From assembly GCA_039800165.1 (NCBI GenBank), contig JBDLRH010000141.1, positions 1 through 15,493 of the forward strand: a stretch of 15,493 bases of DNA, written 5' to 3'. Positions 6,100 to 14,192 of the stretch are shown here, one piece after another (within the stretch, counting starts at the first letter, position 1; every line of letters starts with the position of its first letter). Both the position numbers and the translations under genes were made by a program. The notes under the pieces are model-generated. The model was not told the origin of the DNA. It saw nothing but the letters and a program-made list of their open reading frames with translations, and did not search any database. Source of the stretch: JBDLRH01 sp039800165 (GTDB lineage Bacteria > Pseudomonadota > Gammaproteobacteria > Burkholderiales > Burkholderiaceae_C).

Positions 6100-6114
6100 T
6101 CTCAGGAGCACGAT

Positions 6115-8256
<2,142 letters not shown>

Positions 8257-8264
8257 GTGCTGCA

Positions 8265-8289
8265 CGGCCCGCCCGCGACCGGCGGGCCG
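8265..8289 (+). terminator. GC-rich hairpin after pnp
   Basis: CGGCCCGCC (8265-8273) pairs perfectly with GGCGGGCCG (8281-8289) around a 7-nt loop, 9 nt after the pnp stop. No T-tract follows, so it may act as a weak or factor-assisted terminator, or as a 3'-end stabiliser. Confidence 0.5.
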
Positions 8290-8326
8290 CGTTGCGCTTG
8301 AGCCGTCTCCATCCACGCTGTCGAAC

Positions 8327-9313
8327 ATGCGAGCCATCGAGATCACGTCCTACGGCGCCCCCGAGGTGCTGAAAGCCTGCGAGCGCCCGGCCCCGGTGGC
8401 CGGCGCCGGCGAGTTGCTGATCCGCGTGAGTGCATCGGGCGTGAATCGCCCTGATGTGCTGCAGCGCACCGGCAACTACCCGGTGCCGCCCGGCGCGTCT
8501 GACATCCCCGGGCTGGAAGTGGCCGGCACCATCGAATCGGGCGACGCGGCTGCCATGGCCGCCGCGGGCCTGAAGGTGGGCGACCGCGTGTGCGCGCTGG
8601 TGGCGGGCGGCGGCTACGCCGAGCTCTGCGTGGCGCCGGTGGGCCAGTGCCTGCCCGTGCCACGCGGCCTGAGCGACATCGAGGCGGCCTCGCTGCCCGA
8701 GACCTTCTTCACCGTCTGGAGCAACGTGTTTGACCGCGCGAAGCTGCAGCGCGGCGAAACCCTGCTGGTGCAGGGCGGCTCCAGCGGCATCGGCGTGACC
8801 GCGATCCAGATGGCCAAGGCGCTGGGCGCCACCGTCATCGTGACCGCCGGCAGCGACGACAAGTGCGCCGCCTGCCTGAAGCTCGGCGCCGATCACGCCA
8901 TCAACTACCGCACGCAGGACTTCGTGGCCGAGGCCAAGCGCCTGACCGGCGGACTGGGTGTGAATGTGGTGCTCGACATGGTGGCGGGCGACTACGTGGC
9001 GCGCGAGGTCGAGTGCGTGGCGGAAGACGGGCGCATCGTGATCATCGCGGTGCAAGGCGGCATCCAGAGCGGCTTCAACGCCGGCCTGGTGCTGCGCCGC
9101 CGGATCACCATCACCGGATCGACGCTGCGCCCGCGCAGCATTGCCTTCAAGACCGCGATTGCGCAGTCGCTGCGCACGCATGTGTGGCCGCTGATGGAAA
9201 GCGGTGCCATCAAGCCGGTGATCCACAGCACCTTTGCGGCGGCCGATGCAGCCAAGTCGCATGCGCTGATGGAATCGAACGCCCATGTGGGCAAGATCGT
9301 GCTGACCTGGTGA
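8327..9313 (+). CDS. NAD(P)H-quinone oxidoreductase, zinc-free MDR family (PIG3/QOR-like)
   Basis: A 328-residue medium-chain dehydrogenase/reductase most like the PIG3 (TP53I3) quinone oxidoreductases, which reduce quinones with NADPH in the cytosol. The N-terminal catalytic domain shows MRAIEITSYGAPEVLK, SASGVNRPDVLQRTGNYPVP and PGLEVAGTIE. The Rossmann cofactor domain follows with VQGGSSGIG (148-156), which leads into AIQMAKALGATVIVTAGS; GADHAINYRTQDF and LDMVAGDY are also family-typical. The cysteine set that binds structural zinc in alcohol dehydrogenases is absent, as expected for quinone reductases. No clear ribosome binding site precedes the ATG. tpiA begins 4 bp after the stop, so the two are probably co-transcribed and translationally coupled, although no metabolic link is obvious. 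The physiological substrate is unknown, so no symbol is given. Confidence 0.92.
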   Translation: MRAIEITSYGAPEVLKACERPAPVAGAGELLIRVSASGVNRPDVLQRTGNYPVPPGASDIPGLEVAGTIESGDAAAMAAAGLKVGDRVCALVAGGGYAELCVAPVGQCLPVPRGLSDIEAASLPETFFTVWSNVFDRAKLQRGETLLVQGGSSGIGVTAIQMAKALGATVIVTAGSDDKCAACLKLGADHAINYRTQDFVAEAKRLTGGLGVNVVLDMVAGDYVAREVECVAEDGRIVIIAVQGGIQSGFNAGLVLRRRITITGSTLRPRSIAFKTAIAQSLRTHVWPLMESGAIKPVIHSTFAAADAAKSHALMESNAHVGKIVLTW

Positions 9314-9317
9314 TGCG

Positions 9318-10085
9318 ATGACGCGCCGCAAGCTGATCGCTGGCAACTGGAAGATGAATGGCAGCCTGGCTGCCAACGAGGCCCTGGTGCGCGAGGTGAT
9401 CGCAGGCCTGGGCTCGGCGACCTGCCATGCGGCGGTGTGCGTGCCCGCGCCGTACCTGTCGCAGGTGGCGGCGCTGGTGAAGGGCTCGGCCCTGGCGCTG
9501 GGCGCGCAGGATGTGTCGGCGCACGACAAGGGCGCCTACACCGGCGAGGTGTCTGGCGCGATGCTGCGCGACTTCGCCACCCGCTACGTGATCGTCGGCC
9601 ATTCGGAGCGGCGCCAGTACCACGGCGAGACCGATGCGCTGGTGGCCGACAAGGCGAAGGCGGCGCTGGCCTGCGGCATCACGCCGATCGTCTGCGTGGG
9701 CGAGACGCTTGCCGAGCGCGAGGCCGGCCAGACCGAAGCGGTGGTCAAGCGGCAGCTGGCTGCGGTCATCCATGTCAACGGCCACTGCATCAGCGAAATC
9801 GTCGTTGCCTACGAGCCGGTGTGGGCCATCGGTACCGGCAAGACCGCCACGCCCGAGCAGGCGCAGGCGGTGCATGCGGTACTGCGCGCGCAGCTGCATG
9901 CGGCCACCGCGCGCGATGACCGCGTGTGCATCCTCTACGGCGGCAGCATGAACGCGGCGAATGCGGCGCAGCTGCTGGCGCAGCCCGACATCGACGGCGG
10001 CCTGATCGGCGGCGCGTCGCTCAAGTCGGCCGACTTTCTTCAGATCATTGCCGCGGCATCGGCCGCAACCACTGCGGGCCGCTGA
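9318..10085 (+). CDS. tpiA: Triosephosphate isomerase
   Basis: Interconverts dihydroxyacetone phosphate and glyceraldehyde 3-phosphate in glycolysis and gluconeogenesis; it is a cytosolic dimeric TIM barrel. The product is 255 residues, the usual size. All catalytic residues are present at canonical numbering: K12 in GNWKMNG, H95 in VIVGHSERR and E166 in AYEPVWAIGTGKTA, which also forms the mobile loop 6. The phosphate-binding segments ILYGGSM and GGLIGGASL are intact. The start follows the preceding stop by four bases (TGA-tgcg-ATG); no strong Shine-Dalgarno sequence is seen, so coupling to the oxidoreductase is likely. secG follows after 41 bp, matching the tpiA-secG-nuo synteny I recall from betaproteobacteria. 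Confidence 0.98.
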   Translation: MTRRKLIAGNWKMNGSLAANEALVREVIAGLGSATCHAAVCVPAPYLSQVAALVKGSALALGAQDVSAHDKGAYTGEVSGAMLRDFATRYVIVGHSERRQYHGETDALVADKAKAALACGITPIVCVGETLAEREAGQTEAVVKRQLAAVIHVNGHCISEIVVAYEPVWAIGTGKTATPEQAQAVHAVLRAQLHAATARDDRVCILYGGSMNAANAAQLLAQPDIDGGLIGGASLKSADFLQIIAAASAATTAGR

Positions 10086-10126
10086 GCAAGCGCAGCAGCC
10101 ATCACGAATCCACGGAGTCCCTGACC

Positions 10127-10552
10127 ATGAACTTCTTCCTGACCTTGTTGCTGGTGGTGCAGATCCTCACCGCACTCGGCATGATCGGCCTGATCCTCGT
10201 GCAGCACGGCAAGGGCGCCGACATGGGTGCGGCCTTCGGCAGCGGTGGCTCGGGCAGCCTGTTTGGCGCCACCGGCAGCGCCAACTTCCTGTCGCGCACC
10301 ACCGCCGTGCTCGCCACCGTGTTCTTCGTCTGCACCTTGCTGTTGTCCTACTTCGGCAATGTGCGTCCGCAGAGCTCGGGCAGCGTGCTCGAGCGCGCCC
10401 CGGTCACCGCACCGGCCACCGGCGCAGAGCAGATCCCTGGCACGCAGGCGCCCACGGGTAGCACAGGTGCTGTACCTGCCGCACCGGGTGCCCCCGCACC
10501 CGCCGCTCCCGCCGCCCCGGCGACGGGCGCCGGCGCCATTCCGAAGAACTGA
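10127..10552 (+). CDS. secG: Preprotein translocase subunit SecG
   Basis: SecG is the small inner-membrane subunit of SecYEG and assists SecA-driven export. The 141-residue product has two membrane segments: about 3-25 (FFLTLLLVVQILTALGMIGLILVQ region) and 57-76 (RTTAVLATVFFVCTLLLSYF). The conserved linker between them is HGKGADMGAAFGSG followed by SGSLFGATGSANFLSR. After residue ~80 comes a long low-complexity tail rich in Ala, Pro, Thr and Gly that adds about 60 residues compared with the 110-residue E. coli protein; such tails are, to my knowledge, common in Burkholderiales. GGAG at 10113-10116 lies 10 nt before the ATG, a rather long spacing. The frame is open upstream into tpiA, but homology starts here. 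It probably belongs to the tpiA transcript. Confidence 0.95.
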   Translation: MNFFLTLLLVVQILTALGMIGLILVQHGKGADMGAAFGSGGSGSLFGATGSANFLSRTTAVLATVFFVCTLLLSYFGNVRPQSSGSVLERAPVTAPATGAEQIPGTQAPTGSTGAVPAAPGAPAPAAPAAPATGAGAIPKN

Positions 10553-10574
10553 CCGGCATCTGCACGGCATTTCT

Positions 10575-10590
10575 GCGGCACGGGTGCCGC
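10575..10590 (+). terminator. Small hairpin after secG
   Basis: GCGGCA (10575-10580) pairs with TGCCGC (10585-10590) around CGGG, 22 nt after the secG stop. No T-run follows, so a role in termination is only a possibility. Confidence 0.3.
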
Positions 10591-10739
10591 GGTGTGGCCG
10601 CATCTGCGCCGCGTTCATGCAGCAGGTGCGCGGCATCGGCCGCGTGCGGCTGGTGCGTGGCTGCACATCGGTGCATTCACCCCGTCGTCGGCAGACATGT
10701 CTGGTGACGATTTCAGGGGGAAACCCGCAGTTTTCAGAG

Positions 10740-10745
10740 TAGAAT
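10740..10745 (+). promoter_or_regulatory. Candidate -10 element for tRNA-Leu and the nuo genes
   Basis: TAGAAT (5 of 6 to TATAAT) stands in a locally AT-richer patch 52 bp before the tRNA and would start transcription near 10752. It is the only convincing -10 in the spacer, so it probably serves the tRNA and, by read-through, the nuo genes. A -35 match is lacking at 17 bp. Two TTTCAG copies flank it. Confidence 0.45.
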
Positions 10746-10797
10746 TTCAGGCTGTCTGGACGGCGGAAGTCCTCGAGTCGTTCAGGCAGCCAGAACA

Positions 10798-10882
10798 GCC
10801 GTCGTGGTGAAATTGGTAGACACGCTATCTTGAGGGGGTAGTGGCGAAAGCTGTGCGAGTTCGAGTCTCGCCGACGGCACCA
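10798..10882 (+). tRNA. tRNA-Leu, anticodon GAG
   Basis: An 85-nt class II tRNA with encoded CCA (10880-10882). The acceptor stem GCCGTCG (10798-10804) pairs with CGACGGC (10872-10878), with discriminator A10879. The anticodon stem CTATC/GGTAG (10825-10829 and 10837-10841) closes the loop TTGAGGG, whose GAG (10832-10834) reads CUC and CUU. A short variable arm GGC-GAAA-GCT follows, and the T-arm is GCGAG/CTCGC around TTCGAGT. It closely resembles E. coli tRNA-Leu(GAG). nuoA begins 59 bp downstream with no terminator evident between, so the tRNA probably lies at the head of the nuo transcript and must be cut out by RNase P and 3' processing. Confidence 0.97.
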
Positions 10883-10891
10883 AGATCAAGA

Positions 10892-10921
10892 GCCTTGCAG
10901 ACAGGAGAAGGTCCGCAAGGC
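10892..10921 (+). promoter_or_regulatory. Hairpin between tRNA-Leu and nuoA with a purine-rich loop
   Basis: GCCTTGC (10892-10898) pairs perfectly with GCAAGGC (10915-10921). The 16-nt loop contains AGGAGAAGG (10903-10911), a strong Shine-Dalgarno-like stretch that sits 30 nt from the nuoA ATG, too far for normal initiation. It lies 9 nt after the tRNA CCA end and could guide tRNA 3' processing or protect the processed nuo mRNA. Confidence 0.4.
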
Positions 10922-10941
10922 CGCAGTACACAAGCCGCGTC

Positions 10942-11301
10942 ATGAATCTCGATCAGTACCTGCCAGTCCTGTTGTTCATCCTGGTCGGTATTGCTGTTGG
11001 CGTGGTGCCCCAGGTGCTGGGCTGGGTGATCGGTCCCAACCGCCCCGACGCCGAAAAGAACTCTCCCTACGAGTGCGGCTTCGAAGCCTTCGAAGACGCG
11101 CGCATGAAGTTCGATGTGCGCTACTACCTGGTGGCCATCCTCTTCATCCTGTTCGATCTCGAAATCGCTTTCCTCTTCCCTTGGGCCGTCGCGCTGGGCG
11201 ACATCGGCGCGACCGGCTTCTGGGCCATGATGGTTTTCCTGGGCATCCTCGTGGTGGGTTTCATCTACGAGTGGAAGAAGGGCGCGCTCGACTGGGAATG
11301 A
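10942..11301 (+). CDS. nuoA: NADH-quinone oxidoreductase subunit A
   Basis: Membrane subunit of complex I (ND3 homologue), located at the junction of the peripheral and membrane arms near the quinone channel. The 119-residue product has three transmembrane segments at about 7-29, 60-82 and 91-110. The conserved loop between the first two carries NSPYECGFEAFEDAR with the ND3-type Cys45; the second helix shows the conserved acidic FDLEIAFLFPWA. No ribosome binding site is visible directly before the ATG, and no alternative upstream start exists in frame nearby; the only purine-rich stretch lies in the upstream hairpin loop. This is the first gene of the nuo operon; nuoB follows after 31 bp. Confidence 0.97.
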   Translation: MNLDQYLPVLLFILVGIAVGVVPQVLGWVIGPNRPDAEKNSPYECGFEAFEDARMKFDVRYYLVAILFILFDLEIAFLFPWAVALGDIGATGFWAMMVFLGILVVGFIYEWKKGALDWE

Positions 11302-11332
11302 CCGGGCCGGGCAACGAGAAGGACGCAAGGCA

Positions 11333-11812
11333 ATGGCAATTGAAGGCATCCTGAAGGAAGGCGTGGTCACCACCACGGTGGACACGGTGATCAACTGGGC
11401 CAAGACCGGCTCGCTGTGGCCAATGACCTTTGGCCTCGCATGCTGTGCGGTGGAGATGATGCACGCGGGCGCATCGCGCTACGACATCGACCGCTTCGGC
11501 ATGCTGTTCCGCCCGAGCCCGCGCCAGTCGGACCTGATGATCGTGGCCGGCACGCTGTGCAACAAGATGGCGCCGGCGCTGCGCAAGGTGTACGACCAGA
11601 TGGCCGAGCCGCGCTGGGTGCTGAGCATGGGCTCGTGCGCCAACGGCGGCGGCTACTACCACTACAGCTACTCGGTGGTGCGCGGCTGCGACCGCATCGT
11701 GCCGGTGGATGTGTACGTGCCGGGCTGCCCGCCCACGGCCGAGGCGCTGCTGTACGGAATCATCCAGCTGCAGCAGAAGATCCGCCGCACGCAAACCATT
11801 GCACGCGCCTGA
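11333..11812 (+). CDS. nuoB: NADH-quinone oxidoreductase subunit B
   Basis: Peripheral-arm subunit (PSST homologue) that holds the terminal [4Fe-4S] cluster N2, which reduces quinone. The product is 159 residues. The four ligands are in place: adjacent C37 and C38 in GLACCAVEMM, C102 in GSCANGGGYYHYSYSVVRG, and C132 in YVPGCPPTAEALL. The RYDIDRFGMLFRPSPRQSD segment, part of the quinone-site wall, is intact. A purine-rich AAGGAC region precedes the ATG at a slightly long spacing. nuoC follows after 17 bp. Confidence 0.98.
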   Translation: MAIEGILKEGVVTTTVDTVINWAKTGSLWPMTFGLACCAVEMMHAGASRYDIDRFGMLFRPSPRQSDLMIVAGTLCNKMAPALRKVYDQMAEPRWVLSMGSCANGGGYYHYSYSVVRGCDRIVPVDVYVPGCPPTAEALLYGIIQLQQKIRRTQTIARA

Positions 11813-11829
11813 AGGCCAAGGAGCATTTG

Positions 11830-12438
11830 ATGACCCCGACGGCCATTCATCCCGACGCGCTGCGCGACACGCTCGCCCGCGTGCTGGGCGACAAGGCGCG
11901 CAGCTGCGTGGTGCGGCTGGGCGAAGTGACGGTGGAGGTGGCCGCACGCGACTACCACGCCGCAGCGCAGTTGCTGCGCGACCACGCCGAATGCCGCTTC
12001 GAGCAGCTGATCGACCTGTGCGGCGTGGACATGTCCGACTACGGCAACGGCCGCTGGGACGGCCCGCGCTTTGGCGCGGTGGTGCACCTGCTGTCGGTCA
12101 GCCTGAACCAGCGCGTGCGCCTGAAGGCCTTTGCGCTGGACGACGACTTCCCGGTGCTGGACTCGGTGTGCGACGTCTGGAGCGGTGCGAACTGGTTCGA
12201 GCGCGAGGCGTTCGACCTGTACGGCATCGTCTTCGAGGGCCACGACGACCTGCGTCGCCTGCTCACCGATTACGGCTTCATCGGCCACCCGTTCCGCAAG
12301 GACTTCCCGACGAGCGGGCATGTCGAGATGCGCTACGACCCGGAGAGCAAGCGCGTGATCTACCAGCCGGTGACGATCGAGCCACGCGAGATCACGCCGC
12401 GCATCATCCGCGAAGAGCAGTACGGGGGGCTGCGCTGA
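11830..12438 (+). CDS. nuoC: NADH-quinone oxidoreductase subunit C
   Basis: Peripheral-arm subunit (30-kDa homologue) that packs against NuoD and NuoB and has no cofactor. The product is 202 residues, separate from NuoD rather than fused to it as in E. coli. The family block is clear: WFEREAFDLYGIVFEGHDDL, RRLLTDYGFIGHPFRKDFP and SGHVEMRYDPE, ending with IEPREITPRIIREEQYG. AAGGAG at 11818-11823 lies 6 nt before the ATG and fixes the start; the frame is open much further upstream into nuoB, but that part is not homologous. nuoD follows after 15 bp. Confidence 0.97.
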   Translation: MTPTAIHPDALRDTLARVLGDKARSCVVRLGEVTVEVAARDYHAAAQLLRDHAECRFEQLIDLCGVDMSDYGNGRWDGPRFGAVVHLLSVSLNQRVRLKAFALDDDFPVLDSVCDVWSGANWFEREAFDLYGIVFEGHDDLRRLLTDYGFIGHPFRKDFPTSGHVEMRYDPESKRVIYQPVTIEPREITPRIIREEQYGGLR

Positions 12439-12453
12439 AGCGCGCAGGCTGAG

Positions 12454-13707
12454 ATGGCAGAGATCAAGAACTACACCCTGAACTTCGGCCCGCAGCACCC
12501 GGCCGCGCACGGCGTGCTGCGCCTGGTGCTCGAGCTCGACGGCGAGGTGATCCAGCGCGCCGACCCGCACATCGGCCTGCTGCACCGCGCCACCGAGAAG
12601 CTGGCCGAGAGCAAGACCTTCATCCAGTCGCTGCCCTACATGGACCGGCTGGACTACGTCTCGATGATGTCCAACGAGCATGCGTACTGCCTGGCCATCG
12701 AGAAGCTGATGGGCCTGGAAGTGCCCGAGCGCGCGCAGTACATCCGCGTGATGTTTGCCGAGATCACGCGCCTGCTGAACCACCTGCTGTGGCTGGGCTG
12801 CCATGGCATGGACTGCGGCGCGATGAACATGCTGATCTACTGCTTCCGCGAGCGCGAAGACCTGTTCGACATGTACGAGGCGGTGTCGGGTGCGCGCATG
12901 CATGCGGCCTACTTCCGCCCGGGCGGCGTGTACCGCGACCTGCCCGACAGCATGCCGCAGTACAAGGTCAGCAAGATCAAGAACGAGCGCGCAATCGCCA
13001 GGCTCAACGAGAACCGCCAGGGCTCGCTGCTTGACTTCATCGAAGACTTCACCAGGCGCTTCCCGAAGTACATCGACGAGTACGAGACGCTGCTCACCGA
13101 CAACCGCATCTGGAAGCAGCGCACCGTGGGCATCGGCGTGGTGACGCCCGAGCGCGCGCTGCAGCTGGGCTTCACCGGCGCGATGCTGCGCGGCTCGGGC
13201 ATCGCGTGGGATTTGCGCAAGCAGCAGCCCTACGACGTGTACGACCGCATGGACTTCGACGTGCCGGTCGGCAAGACCGGCGACTGCTACGACCGCTACC
13301 TGGTGCGCGTGGAAGAGATGCGCCAGAGCAACCGCCTCATCCAGCAGTGCGTGGACTGGCTGCGAAAGAACCCGGGACCGGTGATCACCGACAACCACAA
13401 GGTGGCGCCGCCCTCGCGCGAGGCGATGAAGTCGAGCATGGAAGAGCTGATCCACCACTTCAAGCTCTTTACCGAGGGCTTCCACGTGCCCGAGGGCGAG
13501 GCCTATGCCGCCGTCGAGCACCCCAAGGGCGAGTTCGGCATCTACCTGATGAGCGACGGCGCCAACAAGCCGTACCGCCTGAAGATCCGCGCGCCGGGCT
13601 TTCCGCACCTGGCAGCGCTTGACGAGATGGGCCGCGGCCACATGATCGCCGACGCGGTCGCCATCATCGGAACCATGGACATCGTGTTTGGGGAGATCGA
13701 TCGATGA
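12454..13707 (+). CDS. nuoD: NADH-quinone oxidoreductase subunit D
   Basis: Peripheral-arm subunit (49-kDa homologue, related to the large subunit of NiFe hydrogenases) that forms the quinone-binding pocket with NuoB. The product is 417 residues, the typical length for an unfused NuoD. The N-terminal NFGPQHPAAHGVLRLVLELDGE carries the quinone-site histidines H15 and H19; SLPYMDRLDYVSMMSNEHAY holds the conserved tyrosine region. GHMIADAVAIIGTMDIVFGEIDR at the C-terminus is the conserved end of the family. There is only a weak purine-rich stretch before the ATG. Its stop overlaps the nuoE start as ATGA (13704-13707), giving translational coupling. Confidence 0.98.
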   Translation: MAEIKNYTLNFGPQHPAAHGVLRLVLELDGEVIQRADPHIGLLHRATEKLAESKTFIQSLPYMDRLDYVSMMSNEHAYCLAIEKLMGLEVPERAQYIRVMFAEITRLLNHLLWLGCHGMDCGAMNMLIYCFREREDLFDMYEAVSGARMHAAYFRPGGVYRDLPDSMPQYKVSKIKNERAIARLNENRQGSLLDFIEDFTRRFPKYIDEYETLLTDNRIWKQRTVGIGVVTPERALQLGFTGAMLRGSGIAWDLRKQQPYDVYDRMDFDVPVGKTGDCYDRYLVRVEEMRQSNRLIQQCVDWLRKNPGPVITDNHKVAPPSREAMKSSMEELIHHFKLFTEGFHVPEGEAYAAVEHPKGEFGIYLMSDGANKPYRLKIRAPGFPHLAALDEMGRGHMIADAVAIIGTMDIVFGEIDR

Positions 13708-14192
13708 TTTCCGACGCCACCCGGGCGCGCTTCGACCGCGAAGTCGCCAAGTACCCACCCGAGCAGAAGCAGTCGGCCGTGATGGCCTGCCTGTCGATCG
13801 TGCAGCAGGAGCAGGGCTGGGTCAGCATGGAGGCCGAGCAGGCCGTGGCCGACTACCTGGGCATGCCGCCGATCGCGGTGCACGAGGTCACGACCTTCTA
13901 CAACATGTACAACCAGCAGCCGGTGGGCAAGTACAAGCTCAACGTCTGCACCAACCTGCCGTGCCAGCTGCGCGACGGCCAGAAGGCGCTGAACCACCTG
14001 TGCAGCAAGCTCGGTGTCGAGATGGGGGGCACCACCGCTGACGGCCTGTTCACCGTGCAGCAAAGCGAGTGCCTGGGCGCCTGCGCCGACGCGCCGGTGA
14101 TGCTGGTCAACGACCGCACCATGTGCAGCTTCATGAGCAACGACAAGCTCGACCAGCTGGTCGACGGCTTGCGCAAAGTGGGGGTGCAGTGA
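13704..14192 (+). CDS. nuoE: NADH-quinone oxidoreductase subunit E
   Basis: Subunit of the NADH dehydrogenase module (24-kDa homologue) that carries the [2Fe-2S] cluster N1a. The product is 162 residues. The thioredoxin-like cluster motif is complete: C82-x4-C87 in VCTNLPCQLRDG, and C123-x3-C127 in SECLGAC. The N-terminal helical part shows KQSAVMACLSIVQQEQGWV and GMPPIAVHEVTTFYNMYN, both characteristic. GGGGAG (13690-13695) within the end of nuoD is a plausible ribosome binding site. The stop shares one base with the nuoF start (TGATG, 14190-14194). Confidence 0.97.
   Translation: MISDATRARFDREVAKYPPEQKQSAVMACLSIVQQEQGWVSMEAEQAVADYLGMPPIAVHEVTTFYNMYNQQPVGKYKLNVCTNLPCQLRDGQKALNHLCSKLGVEMGGTTADGLFTVQQSECLGACADAPVMLVNDRTMCSFMSNDKLDQLVDGLRKVGVQ

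Larger units (their letters stand above)
10553..10797 (+). other. 245-bp non-coding spacer between secG and tRNA-Leu
   Basis: No convincing gene lies here; the open frames that cross it run into the tRNA and have no recognisable product. It holds the small hairpin after secG, a GC-rich middle without visible structure, and from about 10711 a less GC-rich promoter region with three TTTCAG copies (10711, 10732, 10745) and a TAGAAT -10 candidate. Confidence 0.6.

Noticed and set aside
10592..10810. 72-codon open frame between secG and tRNA-Leu
   Set aside because: It runs through the promoter region and into the tRNA gene, has no ribosome binding site and resembles no protein I know.
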